DNA from: Asticcacaulis benevestitus DSM 16100 = ATCC BAA-896
GTDB taxonomy: Bacteria > Pseudomonadota > Alphaproteobacteria > Caulobacterales > Caulobacteraceae
Direction of reading: 5' to 3'
Assembly: GCF_000376105.1 (NCBI RefSeq)
Contig: NZ_AQWM01000004.1
Span: 47,630-111,629, forward strand
DNA length: 64,000 nt
This document shows positions 1-7,249 of this stretch, in pieces (the first letter of the stretch is position 1; every line of letters begins with the position of its first letter). The notes beneath the pieces were generated by a model. It did no database searches, had not been told where the DNA came from, and saw only the letters and a list, made by a program, of their open reading frames with translations. The position numbers and the translations under genes are program-made.

Positions 1-34
1 GGGGGCCTCTTCTGGCTGTAGGGTCGCCCCCTCC

Positions 35-84
35 GTCACGGACAAGCCGTGACACCTCCCCCGTACGCTTCGCTACAGGGGAGG
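35..84. repeat. Two tandem hairpins at the window edge
   Basis: Two adjacent inverted repeats are visible. Positions 35-41 (GTCACGG) pair with 47-53 around a 5-nt loop. Positions 55-65 pair with 74-84 around CGCTTCGC, with one G-T wobble. They lie just past the 3' end of the leftward alpha-galactosidase gene, so they could act as its terminator or be part of a dispersed intergenic palindromic repeat. The element may continue beyond the window. Confidence 0.5.
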
Positions 85-95
85 ATCAAACCTAC

Positions 96-1439
96 TTAGC
101 TCAAACGGAACAAGGCCGCGCCATGCGACGGCACCGAAGCGGTCAGGCGGCCGCTGACGGGCGCCAGATCCGCCTTCGCCCACAGATCGCGCACTTTCGC
201 AGCTTTAAGCCCGATCACACTGAGATCGAAAGTCAGATCCGCGGTCTTGTCCGTGGTGTTGAACAAAGCCAGATAGGTGTCGCCATTGGCAGCTTTCGCG
301 GTCCAGACGCGCTTTCCATCGCCCAGGAAATGCGGCTGGTTGTCGTGGCTGTCCTGATTGATGGCGATGACTTCGTCATTGTTCAGCAAGGCCAGCGTCG
401 GCTGATCGAGGTGACGCAAGTCCCCGCCCATGATCAGAGGTGAACGCGCGATCGACCACAGGGTCATGACGGTCTTTTGTTCCGCCGGCGTGAACTTGGT
501 GTCGCGGTTGCCGAGCGCCAGACGACCCAGCGGCAGCATGTCGGCATCGGGCCAACCACCGATGGTGCGGTGTTCGTTCCAGTTTTCCAGACGCGTGAAC
601 TGTGATTCCAGCAGGGGCCATTCGTCCCAGAAGTCATCGCTGATGCGCCACATCTGGGCGTACTTCCGGACGTGTCCGGCGCGCGCCACCGGGGTTTCGC
701 CCGGCGACAGGCTGAGCAAAATCGGCCGTCCGGTCTTGACGATGGCCTTGTGCGCGCCTTCGATTTCGGGCGCATGGGCATCGTAAGGGCGGCTCATATC
801 GTCCATCTTGACGAAATCAACACCCCACGAGGCGTATAGCGCGAACACGCTATCATAATAGGCCTGCGCCCCCGGCTTCGACATATCGACGCCATACATG
901 TCAGGGTTCCACGGACAGATGCTCTCAATATTGGCGATATCGCGGGCATGGACCGAGGTGCCGAAAACCGGCAGGTTCTGCTCGACCGCCAGACGCGGGA
1001 TGCCGCGCATCAGGTGGATGCCGAAGGTCAGGCCGAGCGCATGCACCTGATCGGCGATAGGCTTGAAACCCTTGCCGCCGGCGCTGGAGGGGAAGCGGTT
1101 AGGGGCCGGCAGCAGGCGGCCGTAACCATCCATGGTCGGCACCGGCTTTTCATTATAGACGTAGCTGGTAGCGGCGGGATCGTACCACTGGATATCGATG
1201 GTGAAGACCGTATAGCCATGCGGTTTCAGCTTGTCGGCCATGATCCGCGCCGTTTCCAGCGCCTGGGCCTCATTGATGGTGGTGGCGAAGCTGTTCCAGC
1301 TATTCCAGCCCATCGGCGGTTTGGGAGCCAAAACTGCCGGTGTTTTGGCCTCGGCCGTCGTGGTCGCCATGGCACCCAGGGCCGGCAAGGCGCTAAGGCC
1401 AGCCAGAAGGCTGCGACGGTCGGTCGAAAAACGGGTCAT
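96..1439 (-). CDS. Alpha-galactosidase, GH27 family
   Basis: Secreted glycosidase of 447 aa, expected to release terminal alpha-linked galactose. The N-terminus has a Tat-like signal (twin Arg at residues 8-9, hydrophobic stretch, likely cleavage near AEA at 29-31). The GH27/GH36 motif PPMGWNSWNSF is at 41-51. The nucleophile is expected at D213 in VKMDD and the acid/base at D268 or D269 in RISDD. The C-terminal ~80 residues resemble the usual beta-sandwich domain. GH27 also contains alpha-N-acetylgalactosaminidases and arabinopyranosidases, so the exact sugar is not settled. The start is preceded by an AGGA-type ribosome binding site. No partner gene is adjacent, but a larger glycan-degradation region begins about 20 kb away. 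Confidence 0.88.
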   Translation of the reverse strand: MTRFSTDRRSLLAGLSALPALGAMATTTAEAKTPAVLAPKPPMGWNSWNSFATTINEAQALETARIMADKLKPHGYTVFTIDIQWYDPAATSYVYNEKPVPTMDGYGRLLPAPNRFPSSAGGKGFKPIADQVHALGLTFGIHLMRGIPRLAVEQNLPVFGTSVHARDIANIESICPWNPDMYGVDMSKPGAQAYYDSVFALYASWGVDFVKMDDMSRPYDAHAPEIEGAHKAIVKTGRPILLSLSPGETPVARAGHVRKYAQMWRISDDFWDEWPLLESQFTRLENWNEHRTIGGWPDADMLPLGRLALGNRDTKFTPAEQKTVMTLWSIARSPLIMGGDLRHLDQPTLALLNNDEVIAINQDSHDNQPHFLGDGKRVWTAKAANGDTYLALFNTTDKTADLTFDLSVIGLKAAKVRDLWAKADLAPVSGRLTASVPSHGAALFRLS

Positions 1440-1607
1440 GCGATCATCCTGCCTGATATTGTTATTGTCTGAGGAATAACACGGGTCACACAGAAAACCA
1501 GCCGTAAAGCGACTTATGGAAGTTTTACATCCGCCCTGCCGATCGTCACAATAACCTTACGGCCAAGGGCATAGGATGTGATGTTGAAAACGAAAAAGGA
1601 TAATGTC

Positions 1608-2078
1608 ATGGCCCGACATAGCGACGAGACGCCCGGCAGCAAGGGCAACCTTGAGCCAGAGACCGAGCGCGACGCTCTGAACGACCGTCAGAATGGCTGG
1701 CAGGCCAATGTCCGCGTCGACAATCGTGGCGATGAGCGCCCTGATCAGGACAACCCTTTTCAAAATGACTGGCGCGATGAGCAATGGCGCGTAACCGCCA
1801 GCCGGGAGGATAAAACGCAACCTGCGCATCCGTGGCGCCCGAATGACGATGTCCGTAATGAACACCGCGACGGCAGCGCTTATGACCGCGCTCGCGATTC
1901 AGAGGGCAATTCGCGTTTCCATGATGAAGATCACGGCTATCGCACCTCACGTGACGCCGAGCGTGATTCCGACCCCAGCGAAGACCCCGACGATCCGCGC
2001 CGGGCGCGTGACCATGCCGCGATGTCGGAACGTGATTATGAAGACTGCAATCCGTCCAACCAGATCAAGCGTCAATAA
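1608..2078 (+). CDS. Hydrophilic, probably disordered protein
   Basis: Protein of about 156 aa, extremely rich in Asp, Arg, Asn, Glu and Ser, with no hydrophobic segment and no family I recognise. The composition suggests intrinsic disorder, as in hydrophilin or stress proteins, but this is inference. I chose the ATG at 1608 because AAAGGA lies 7 nt upstream; earlier in-frame starts at 1578 (GTG) and 1581 (ATG) would add 9 to 10 residues. It ends 15 nt before the CBS-domain gene, which has its own ribosome binding site, so the two may be co-transcribed. Confidence 0.6.
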   Translation: MARHSDETPGSKGNLEPETERDALNDRQNGWQANVRVDNRGDERPDQDNPFQNDWRDEQWRVTASREDKTQPAHPWRPNDDVRNEHRDGSAYDRARDSEGNSRFHDEDHGYRTSRDAERDSDPSEDPDDPRRARDHAAMSERDYEDCNPSNQIKRQ

Positions 2079-2093
2079 TCAGGAGCTACAGCC

Positions 2094-2507
2094 ATGCATG
2101 TGAAAGATATTATGAGCGCGGATTTCAAGTTCGCCCGTCCGCAGACGACCTTGCGCGAAGCGGCGGTGCTGATGCGTGACGGCGATTACGGTTACCTGCC
2201 GATCGGCGACAGCGAAAAGCTGAAAGGCGCGGTGACCGACCGCGACATCGTCATCCGTGCCGTCGCCGCAGGCCTTAGCGCCGATACGCCGGTCAGCGAG
2301 ATCATGTCGGAATCGATTATCTATTGTTTCGAGGACGATGATATCCGCGAAGCCGCCGATATGATGAAGCGCGAGCAGATCCGCCGCTTGGCTGTGCTCA
2401 ATGATGCGAAGCGCCTCGTCGGGATTATCACCCTTGGTGATATCGCCCGCGCCGACGAACAAAGACTGGCTGGCGAGATCGAGCTTCAGGTCGCACAACC
2501 CGCCTGA
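2094..2507 (+). CDS. CBS-domain pair protein
   Basis: Small cytosolic protein of 137 aa made almost entirely of two CBS domains, roughly residues 8-60 and 70-128. Each shows the usual pattern: an opening like HVKDIMS or VSEIMS, then a glycine/aspartate turn near TDRDIVIR or LVGIITLGDIA. Such stand-alone pairs bind adenine nucleotides and act as energy-sensing regulatory modules; the partner here is unknown. An AGGAG ribosome binding site (2081-2085) fixes the start. It may share a transcript with the upstream disordered protein, which would fit a stress-response role. Confidence 0.85.
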   Translation: MHVKDIMSADFKFARPQTTLREAAVLMRDGDYGYLPIGDSEKLKGAVTDRDIVIRAVAAGLSADTPVSEIMSESIIYCFEDDDIREAADMMKREQIRRLAVLNDAKRLVGIITLGDIARADEQRLAGEIELQVAQPA

Positions 2508-2591
2508 CGGATCTGCCTTTCCGGCCATTGACAAACGCCCCAAAGAGGCTCCACCCTCCCGCTTATCATCACCAAGTGAGGGAGCGCCGTC

Positions 2592-3716
2592 ATGGCCAGG
2601 GTTACCGGTTTATCAGGCAACGAAATCTACTGCATGGCGCTCAAGGGCTATACGGCCGGTGAGCTGGTGGTGGGCAACAGCGTCAATTCGATGGGCTTTC
2701 TGGGCTCGATCGGCGCCGGTCTCAACAATATTCTGGGCGGTGAAATACCGCAGGTGACGCAGGCAATTCAAGATGGCCGCATGCACGCCTTCGCCCGCAT
2801 GGCGAAGGAGGCGCAAAATCATGGCGCGTCTGGCGTGGCCGGTGTTTCCGGCGATCTGCGCGCCTTTTCCGGCAATACCGAATTCCTGTTTGTCGGTTCC
2901 TGTGTCTTCTCGAAAACCGGCAGCGGTTCGTTCTTCACCACCGCCGGCAATGCGCAGGAACTTTATTGCCACATGGACGCCGGCTACACGCCGATCCAGC
3001 ACGTCTTTGGCAATATCGCCTATTCCATGGGCGTCGGCGGCGGTTTCATCGGCGCGCTCAAGCAATTGGGGCGCGGCGAGATTTCGGAATATTCCGACGT
3101 CTTCAACAAGACCCGTCACAAGGCGCTGGACCGCATCACCGCCGCCGCCCGCGCCGATGGCGCCAACGCGGTGCTCGGTATCCGCACAACCATCCTGCCG
3201 TGGATGGGCACGCATGAAATGGTCATGACCGGCACGGCCGCTTCGCACCCCGGGCTTCCGTCTGACCATGTGGTGACGTCCGACCTGACCGGCGAAGAGC
3301 TATGGTCGATGGCAAGCCTGGGCTATGCGCCGATGAAACTTCTGATGTCGACCTCGATCTATTCGCTGGGGCTCGTCGGCGGCATCTTCTCGGCGCTGAA
3401 ATCCTTCGCCAAGGGCGAGATCAGCGAGCTGACCTCGCTGGTGCATGACGCCCGCGAACACGCGCTTGATCGTCTCAAGGCCGAAGCCGATTCGATCGGT
3501 GCCGAGGAGGTGGTGGGGGTGAAGACCTACATCATCGAGATCGGGCAGGGCCTGATCGAATTCATGGCCATCGGCACGGCGGTGCAGAAGGTCAGCGGCA
3601 TGGGCACACATACGCAGATGATGCCAGCACAGGCCATTGTCCACGACAAGGACACCTGGATGGATTCGGATATGGGCATGTCGCTGATGCGCTCGGCGGA
3701 CAACCAAGGGGCTTAG
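2592..3716 (+). CDS. Triple YbjQ-like (PF01906) domain protein
   Basis: Protein of 374 aa built from three tandem repeats of about 115 residues (approx. 1-115, 118-232, 237-345). Each repeat opens with an E(I/L)(Y/W)-type motif and GY, continues through a glycine-rich segment (SMGFLGSIGAGL, SMGVGGGFIGAL, SLGLVGGIFSAL), then GEI and a helix with AR/R-HAL-R, and ends in GA--VVG followed by a beta strand. This matches the YbjQ/UPF0145 putative heavy-metal-binding fold, normally a ~105-residue single-domain pentamer. A three-domain chain is unusual. No signal peptide is seen. The start has GGGAG upstream. It is convergent with the next gene, 7 nt away. Confidence 0.75.
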   Translation: MARVTGLSGNEIYCMALKGYTAGELVVGNSVNSMGFLGSIGAGLNNILGGEIPQVTQAIQDGRMHAFARMAKEAQNHGASGVAGVSGDLRAFSGNTEFLFVGSCVFSKTGSGSFFTTAGNAQELYCHMDAGYTPIQHVFGNIAYSMGVGGGFIGALKQLGRGEISEYSDVFNKTRHKALDRITAAARADGANAVLGIRTTILPWMGTHEMVMTGTAASHPGLPSDHVVTSDLTGEELWSMASLGYAPMKLLMSTSIYSLGLVGGIFSALKSFAKGEISELTSLVHDAREHALDRLKAEADSIGAEEVVGVKTYIIEIGQGLIEFMAIGTAVQKVSGMGTHTQMMPAQAIVHDKDTWMDSDMGMSLMRSADNQGA

Positions 3717-3723
3717 CAACGCG

Positions 3724-4419
3724 TCAATCGCCAGCCCAGTACTGGAATCGCACATTCCTGAAGGTCTTGCCGTTAATTGTCAGGTCTCCTGTCAGGATGG
3801 CATCCTTATCCTGCGTTAAGATAGACATAGAATTAACCATGTTAGCCAGAAACCGCGTTGTGAACTTGCCTGTGAAGCTTACTTTTCCCACCTGTTTGTC
3901 ATAGCCTTCAAAGGTTACGACCTCACGGGTAATCAGGTAACGCTTGCAAAAAACGCGTGGTGAATTTTCACGAAAATTACCCTGATCCGTTTGTATTTCC
4001 TTGCTGGTTATATCTTCAAATTCAAATTCGAAAGGCGTCCATGTCGGGATTGATTGCCCATCCTTTTCAAATTTGATGAAATCATTATTCGACCCCATAT
4101 CGATATGGGCCAACCGGAAATTGCCAATCTGTACCGGCTCGAAAGAGAAGTAATATCCGGTAAGGTCAAGTGCCTTGTCATGAACGAAGGCTTCGTCAAC
4201 GGAGCTATTCAGGACTGGCGCAGGCAATACTGGCTCGAACGCTGATTGCGAAATGGCCTCGACGGCAGCGGATGCAACACTCTCGGAGGCTTTTATTTCC
4301 TTGAGTTCAATTTTTTCCGATAAGAGGTAATACCCGACTCCCAGATGAACCAGACCAACAACGATAATTATGCCAAGCACGACTAGGAATGCCGTCAGGC
4401 AACCATTTTGTTTTTTCAT
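3724..4419 (-). CDS. Membrane-anchored protein of unknown function
   Basis: Protein of 231 aa with a single N-terminal membrane segment (about residues 8-33, CLTAFLVVLGIIIVVGLVHL) and a soluble C-terminal region with many beta-strand-like stretches, presumably periplasmic. I do not recognise the family. The start at 4419 is well supported by GAGGGGGG immediately upstream on the minus strand. Its codon use looks more AT-rich than the neighbours, which could indicate recent acquisition. It is convergent with the YbjQ-repeat gene and divergent from the first LuxR gene. Confidence 0.65.
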   Translation of the reverse strand: MKKQNGCLTAFLVVLGIIIVVGLVHLGVGYYLLSEKIELKEIKASESVASAAVEAISQSAFEPVLPAPVLNSSVDEAFVHDKALDLTGYYFSFEPVQIGNFRLAHIDMGSNNDFIKFEKDGQSIPTWTPFEFEFEDITSKEIQTDQGNFRENSPRVFCKRYLITREVVTFEGYDKQVGKVSFTGKFTTRFLANMVNSMSILTQDKDAILTGDLTINGKTFRNVRFQYWAGD

Positions 4420-4529
4420 AATTCCCCCCTCTGATTGACTTAATTTAGCATGTCGACTCAAGGGATGCGCCAGAAAAACTCCGCCTGTTCGATTTACGCC
4501 GCGCAACCAGATGTGGCCCAGACGCCACC

Positions 4530-4546
4530 CATGGTTTAAAACCATG
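4530..4546. promoter_or_regulatory. Palindromic operator candidate upstream of LuxR 1
   Basis: Perfect 8-bp inverted repeat CATGGTTT-A-AAACCATG, ending 56 nt before the LuxR start at 4603 and in the divergent intergenic region. The size and symmetry fit a LuxR-type or other dimeric regulator site, although the sequence is not a classical lux box. Confidence 0.45.
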
Positions 4547-4602
4547 TTTGCGCTACCATATCCTTCTCGCCAAGCCGCAGGATAGCGCCTAGACTTGACA
4601 GT

Positions 4603-5346
4603 ATGGGTCATTTCAACCGCTATCAGTTCGAAGATTTTGTCACCGACACCCGGCAGGTCACGGCGGACGTCGACCTGTTCGCCCTGCTGAAACGCGCGAT
4701 GGCCCAGTATGGCTATGACCGTATCAGCCTGTGGGTGATCGACGATCCCGACCTGCCCCAGCGTGTGCATGGCCGCGGCGTGCTGCACAATTTTCCCGAT
4801 GATTTGCGCGGCTATTATCAGGACAACGGCTGCGCTGCCTACGATCCGGTGATGATGGCGGTGCGCCGGCAAAGCGGAGTGCTCGATTGGGAAGACTATG
4901 AGAAGCGCTCCAACTATCTGCCCGCTCAGACCCGGCTTTATAATGTCGCGCGCGAAGGCGGCTTGCGTAATGGCCTGACCGCGCCGATCTGGGGGCGGAC
5001 CGGCTTGGTGGCCTGCATCGGCCTGGCCTCGACCGAAGGCAAGGATGGCGCCCATGCCAATCCGGATCTGATCGGCGCCCTCAGCGCGCAGTTTTATCTC
5101 AGCTACAAGCGGCTGAATGCACAGGGCGAAACGCCGCGCGCCCAGGCCATTGGCATCACACAGAAGCAGACCGAAATCCTGAGCTGGGTGGCCGCCGGCA
5201 AGACCGATAGCGAGATCGCCACGATTATGGGCATCAGCCGCAATACGGTCGATACCCATATGCGCCAGATCTTCGCCCGCCTCGATGCACCCAATCGCGT
5301 CACCGCCGTGGTCAAGGCGATAGGCGAAGGCCTGATCCGGCCGTAA
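4603..5346 (+). CDS. LuxR-family regulator (solo) 1
   Basis: Transcription factor of 247 aa with an N-terminal autoinducer-binding domain (about 15-165) and a C-terminal LuxR helix-turn-helix (about 185-245; GITQKQTEILSWVAAGKTDSEIA). The ligand-pocket positions equivalent to TraR Tyr61, Asp70 and Trp85 are present as Y72, D81 and W96, but the Trp57 equivalent is L68. No luxI synthase is in the window, so it is a LuxR solo that may sense exogenous acyl-homoserine lactone or another ligand. It is paralogous to the regulator 500 bp downstream. A palindrome at 4530-4546 may be its operator. Confidence 0.85.
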   Translation: MGHFNRYQFEDFVTDTRQVTADVDLFALLKRAMAQYGYDRISLWVIDDPDLPQRVHGRGVLHNFPDDLRGYYQDNGCAAYDPVMMAVRRQSGVLDWEDYEKRSNYLPAQTRLYNVAREGGLRNGLTAPIWGRTGLVACIGLASTEGKDGAHANPDLIGALSAQFYLSYKRLNAQGETPRAQAIGITQKQTEILSWVAAGKTDSEIATIMGISRNTVDTHMRQIFARLDAPNRVTAVVKAIGEGLIRP

Positions 5347-5438
5347 TCCGTCCATCCTGGCCCCGGCTCACGAATTCTCGTGATGGCGCGGTCAACGGCA
5401 ATATGTTTGCCTGAAAGGAATAATGACAGGGGGCGCGT

Positions 5439-5690
5439 ATGGCGGACAATAATATATGTGAGATCGCGACTTTCGCCGAGCCTGAGAGCTATGACGATAC
5501 GGTCATGGCGGTGCTGAACCGGCTGGACGAGTTGCGTATGCTGGCGCTCGACGTTGGTGATGTGCCCCTGCAGGAAGGGCTGGCCGAGGTTTTTGAAAGC
5601 TTTCTCAAGCGCTACTGTGATTCCAAACACGCCGCGCTGACCAGCCAGATGCGCCGGCATTTTCAGCCGCCAAAGCCTTACATGCACTGA
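5439..5690 (+). CDS. Small protein of unknown function
   Basis: Protein of 83 aa, mostly helical in character and without a membrane segment, lying between the two LuxR genes on the same strand. A GGGGG stretch lies about 7 nt before the ATG. It contains one Cys and a basic C-terminus (MRRHFQPPK). No known family is recognised. Its position suggests it could be regulated with, or by, the LuxR proteins, but nothing in its sequence shows this. Confidence 0.5.
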   Translation: MADNNICEIATFAEPESYDDTVMAVLNRLDELRMLALDVGDVPLQEGLAEVFESFLKRYCDSKHAALTSQMRRHFQPPKPYMH

Positions 5691-5851
5691 CGGATGCGCA
5701 TTCTCACCTGTCCTGATCATTGACCTCTTCAGGATAAGTGCCGGGGGGCATGGGGGAAGAATTGTCCGCGCTTTCGGGTGGGAGACCTGATTGTGCGGAC
5801 AGTTCGATCATACCGTGGTATCGCTGCGTCTCTTCCCTCTTCAGAAACGCC

Positions 5852-6598
5852 ATGTTCGATACCTCCACCCGATATATTTTTGAGGATTTCATCACCGATA
5901 CCAGCCGTGCCCGGAGTGGTGACGAGCTGTTTGACCTGTTGCGCAAAGGCGTCGGGCAATATGGCTATGACCGGCTAGTGCTCACCATCCATCGCGATGA
6001 CGACCTGCCCGAATCGCTCAATGGCTATGCCCTGCTCTACAGCTACCCTGAAGATTGGGTAAAATACTACATGGAGACACAGTGCGCATCCTTTGACCCG
6101 GTCATGAAGGCCGGCGCTACCCACGCCAACGCCTTCACCTGGGATGGACTTGAAAAACGATCCGTCTATACGCCCAAACAAACGCGCTTCATGCGCCTGG
6201 CCGAGGAGGCCGGTCTCAACAATGGCGTCGGTATCCCTATCCGCAGCCGCGCCTCAGCGATCGCCGGAATCGGGCTGGCCTCGACCGAGCGCTGTGACGC
6301 TGCGCATCCGCACCTCGATATGCTGAGCGCCTTCTGCACCCAGTTCTATGCCGCCTTCAAGCGGCTGAATGCCCGCACGGTGCCCGAACAGACAGAGCCG
6401 GCGCACCTGTCGCCGCGCGAACGCGAGGTCCTGAGCTGGATGGCCAGCGGCAAGACCGATGACGAGATCGGGATGATCCTCAGCATTAGCCGCAATACGG
6501 TCGATAGCCACGTCCGCCATATTTTCCTCAAGCTCAATGCCTGCAATCGTGTCACGGCGGTGGTGGCCGGCCTGATGCATGGCCATATCTATCTCTAG
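5852..6598 (+). CDS. LuxR-family regulator (solo) 2
   Basis: Transcription factor of 248 aa, paralogous to the regulator at 4603. The autoinducer-binding domain spans about 12-165 and keeps all four canonical pocket residues (W69, Y73, D82, W97), so binding of an acyl-homoserine lactone is plausible. The C-terminal HTH includes HLSPREREVLSWMASGKTDDEIG. I chose the ATG at 5852 because it aligns with the start of the paralogue (RY-FEDF-TDT); in-frame starts at 5738 (GTG) and 5750 (ATG, after GGGGGG) would add 34-38 unrelated residues. No luxI is nearby. The SRAP gene follows after 21 nt. Confidence 0.83.
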   Translation: MFDTSTRYIFEDFITDTSRARSGDELFDLLRKGVGQYGYDRLVLTIHRDDDLPESLNGYALLYSYPEDWVKYYMETQCASFDPVMKAGATHANAFTWDGLEKRSVYTPKQTRFMRLAEEAGLNNGVGIPIRSRASAIAGIGLASTERCDAAHPHLDMLSAFCTQFYAAFKRLNARTVPEQTEPAHLSPREREVLSWMASGKTDDEIGMILSISRNTVDSHVRHIFLKLNACNRVTAVVAGLMHGHIYL

Positions 6599-6619
6599 AT
6601 CATTCTCCAGGATCATCGC

Positions 6620-7246
6620 ATGTGCGGGCAATTCGACGCGCTCAAATATCTCAGCTTTTTGAAGACGATGCTGCATATGCCCGATATGCCGGACGTGATG
6701 ACGTATGGCGAGACCCTGAGGATCGCGCCCAGCCTTGGCACCTCGATCGTCATTGAAAATCCGGAGACCGGTAAGCTTGGTTTGCTGCCGGCGCGTTTCG
6801 GCCTCATCCCGCACTGGTACAAGGGATCGCTCAAGGACTGGAAGGCCACGAGCTTCAACGCGCGGCTCGACAGCGCCGCCGAAAAGCCCGTCTTCAAGGC
6901 GGCGTGGCGCTATCGTCATGCGCTGGTACCGGCCGATTGTTTCTACGAATGGTCGGGGACGAAAACGGCGCGGGACAAATGGCGGATCACGCGCGCAGAT
7001 AATCAGCCCCTGGCCTTCGGCGGATTGTGGGATTGCGCCGACCTCACCGAGGGCACGATCTGGAGCTTTGCCCTGCTCACCCGCGACGCCGGCGGGGATA
7101 TGTCAGCCATCCACGATCGTGAACCTGTGGTGTTGCATCCCGATCAATGGGACGCCTGGCTAAGGCGCATGCCGGTCGATCTGACGCGCAGCGCACCACT
7201 GAAAGTGACGTCTGAGCGCGAGCCAGCTCCGGGCGGATTGTTTTAA
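6620..7246 (+). CDS. SRAP-domain abasic-site protein (YedK/HMCES family)
   Basis: Protein of 208 aa. Members form a thiazolidine crosslink through Cys2 with abasic sites in single-stranded DNA and shield them. The essential Cys2 follows directly after the initiator Met, and the other active-site residues are visible as N80 (SFNAR), E110 (FYEW) and H165 (AIHDR). The family often shows R-M-P after the His; here it is REP. An AGGA motif precedes the ATG. It is convergent with the ClC gene with a 3-nt gap. The older annotation is SOS response-associated peptidase. Confidence 0.88.
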   Translation: MCGQFDALKYLSFLKTMLHMPDMPDVMTYGETLRIAPSLGTSIVIENPETGKLGLLPARFGLIPHWYKGSLKDWKATSFNARLDSAAEKPVFKAAWRYRHALVPADCFYEWSGTKTARDKWRITRADNQPLAFGGLWDCADLTEGTIWSFALLTRDAGGDMSAIHDREPVVLHPDQWDAWLRRMPVDLTRSAPLKVTSEREPAPGGLF

Positions 7247-7249
7247 CGA

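Noticed and set aside
4420-5355. Upstream extension of the minus-strand membrane protein through the LuxR gene
   Set aside because: The frame is open but antisense to LuxR 1, and the strong GAGGGGGG before 4419 fixes the true start.
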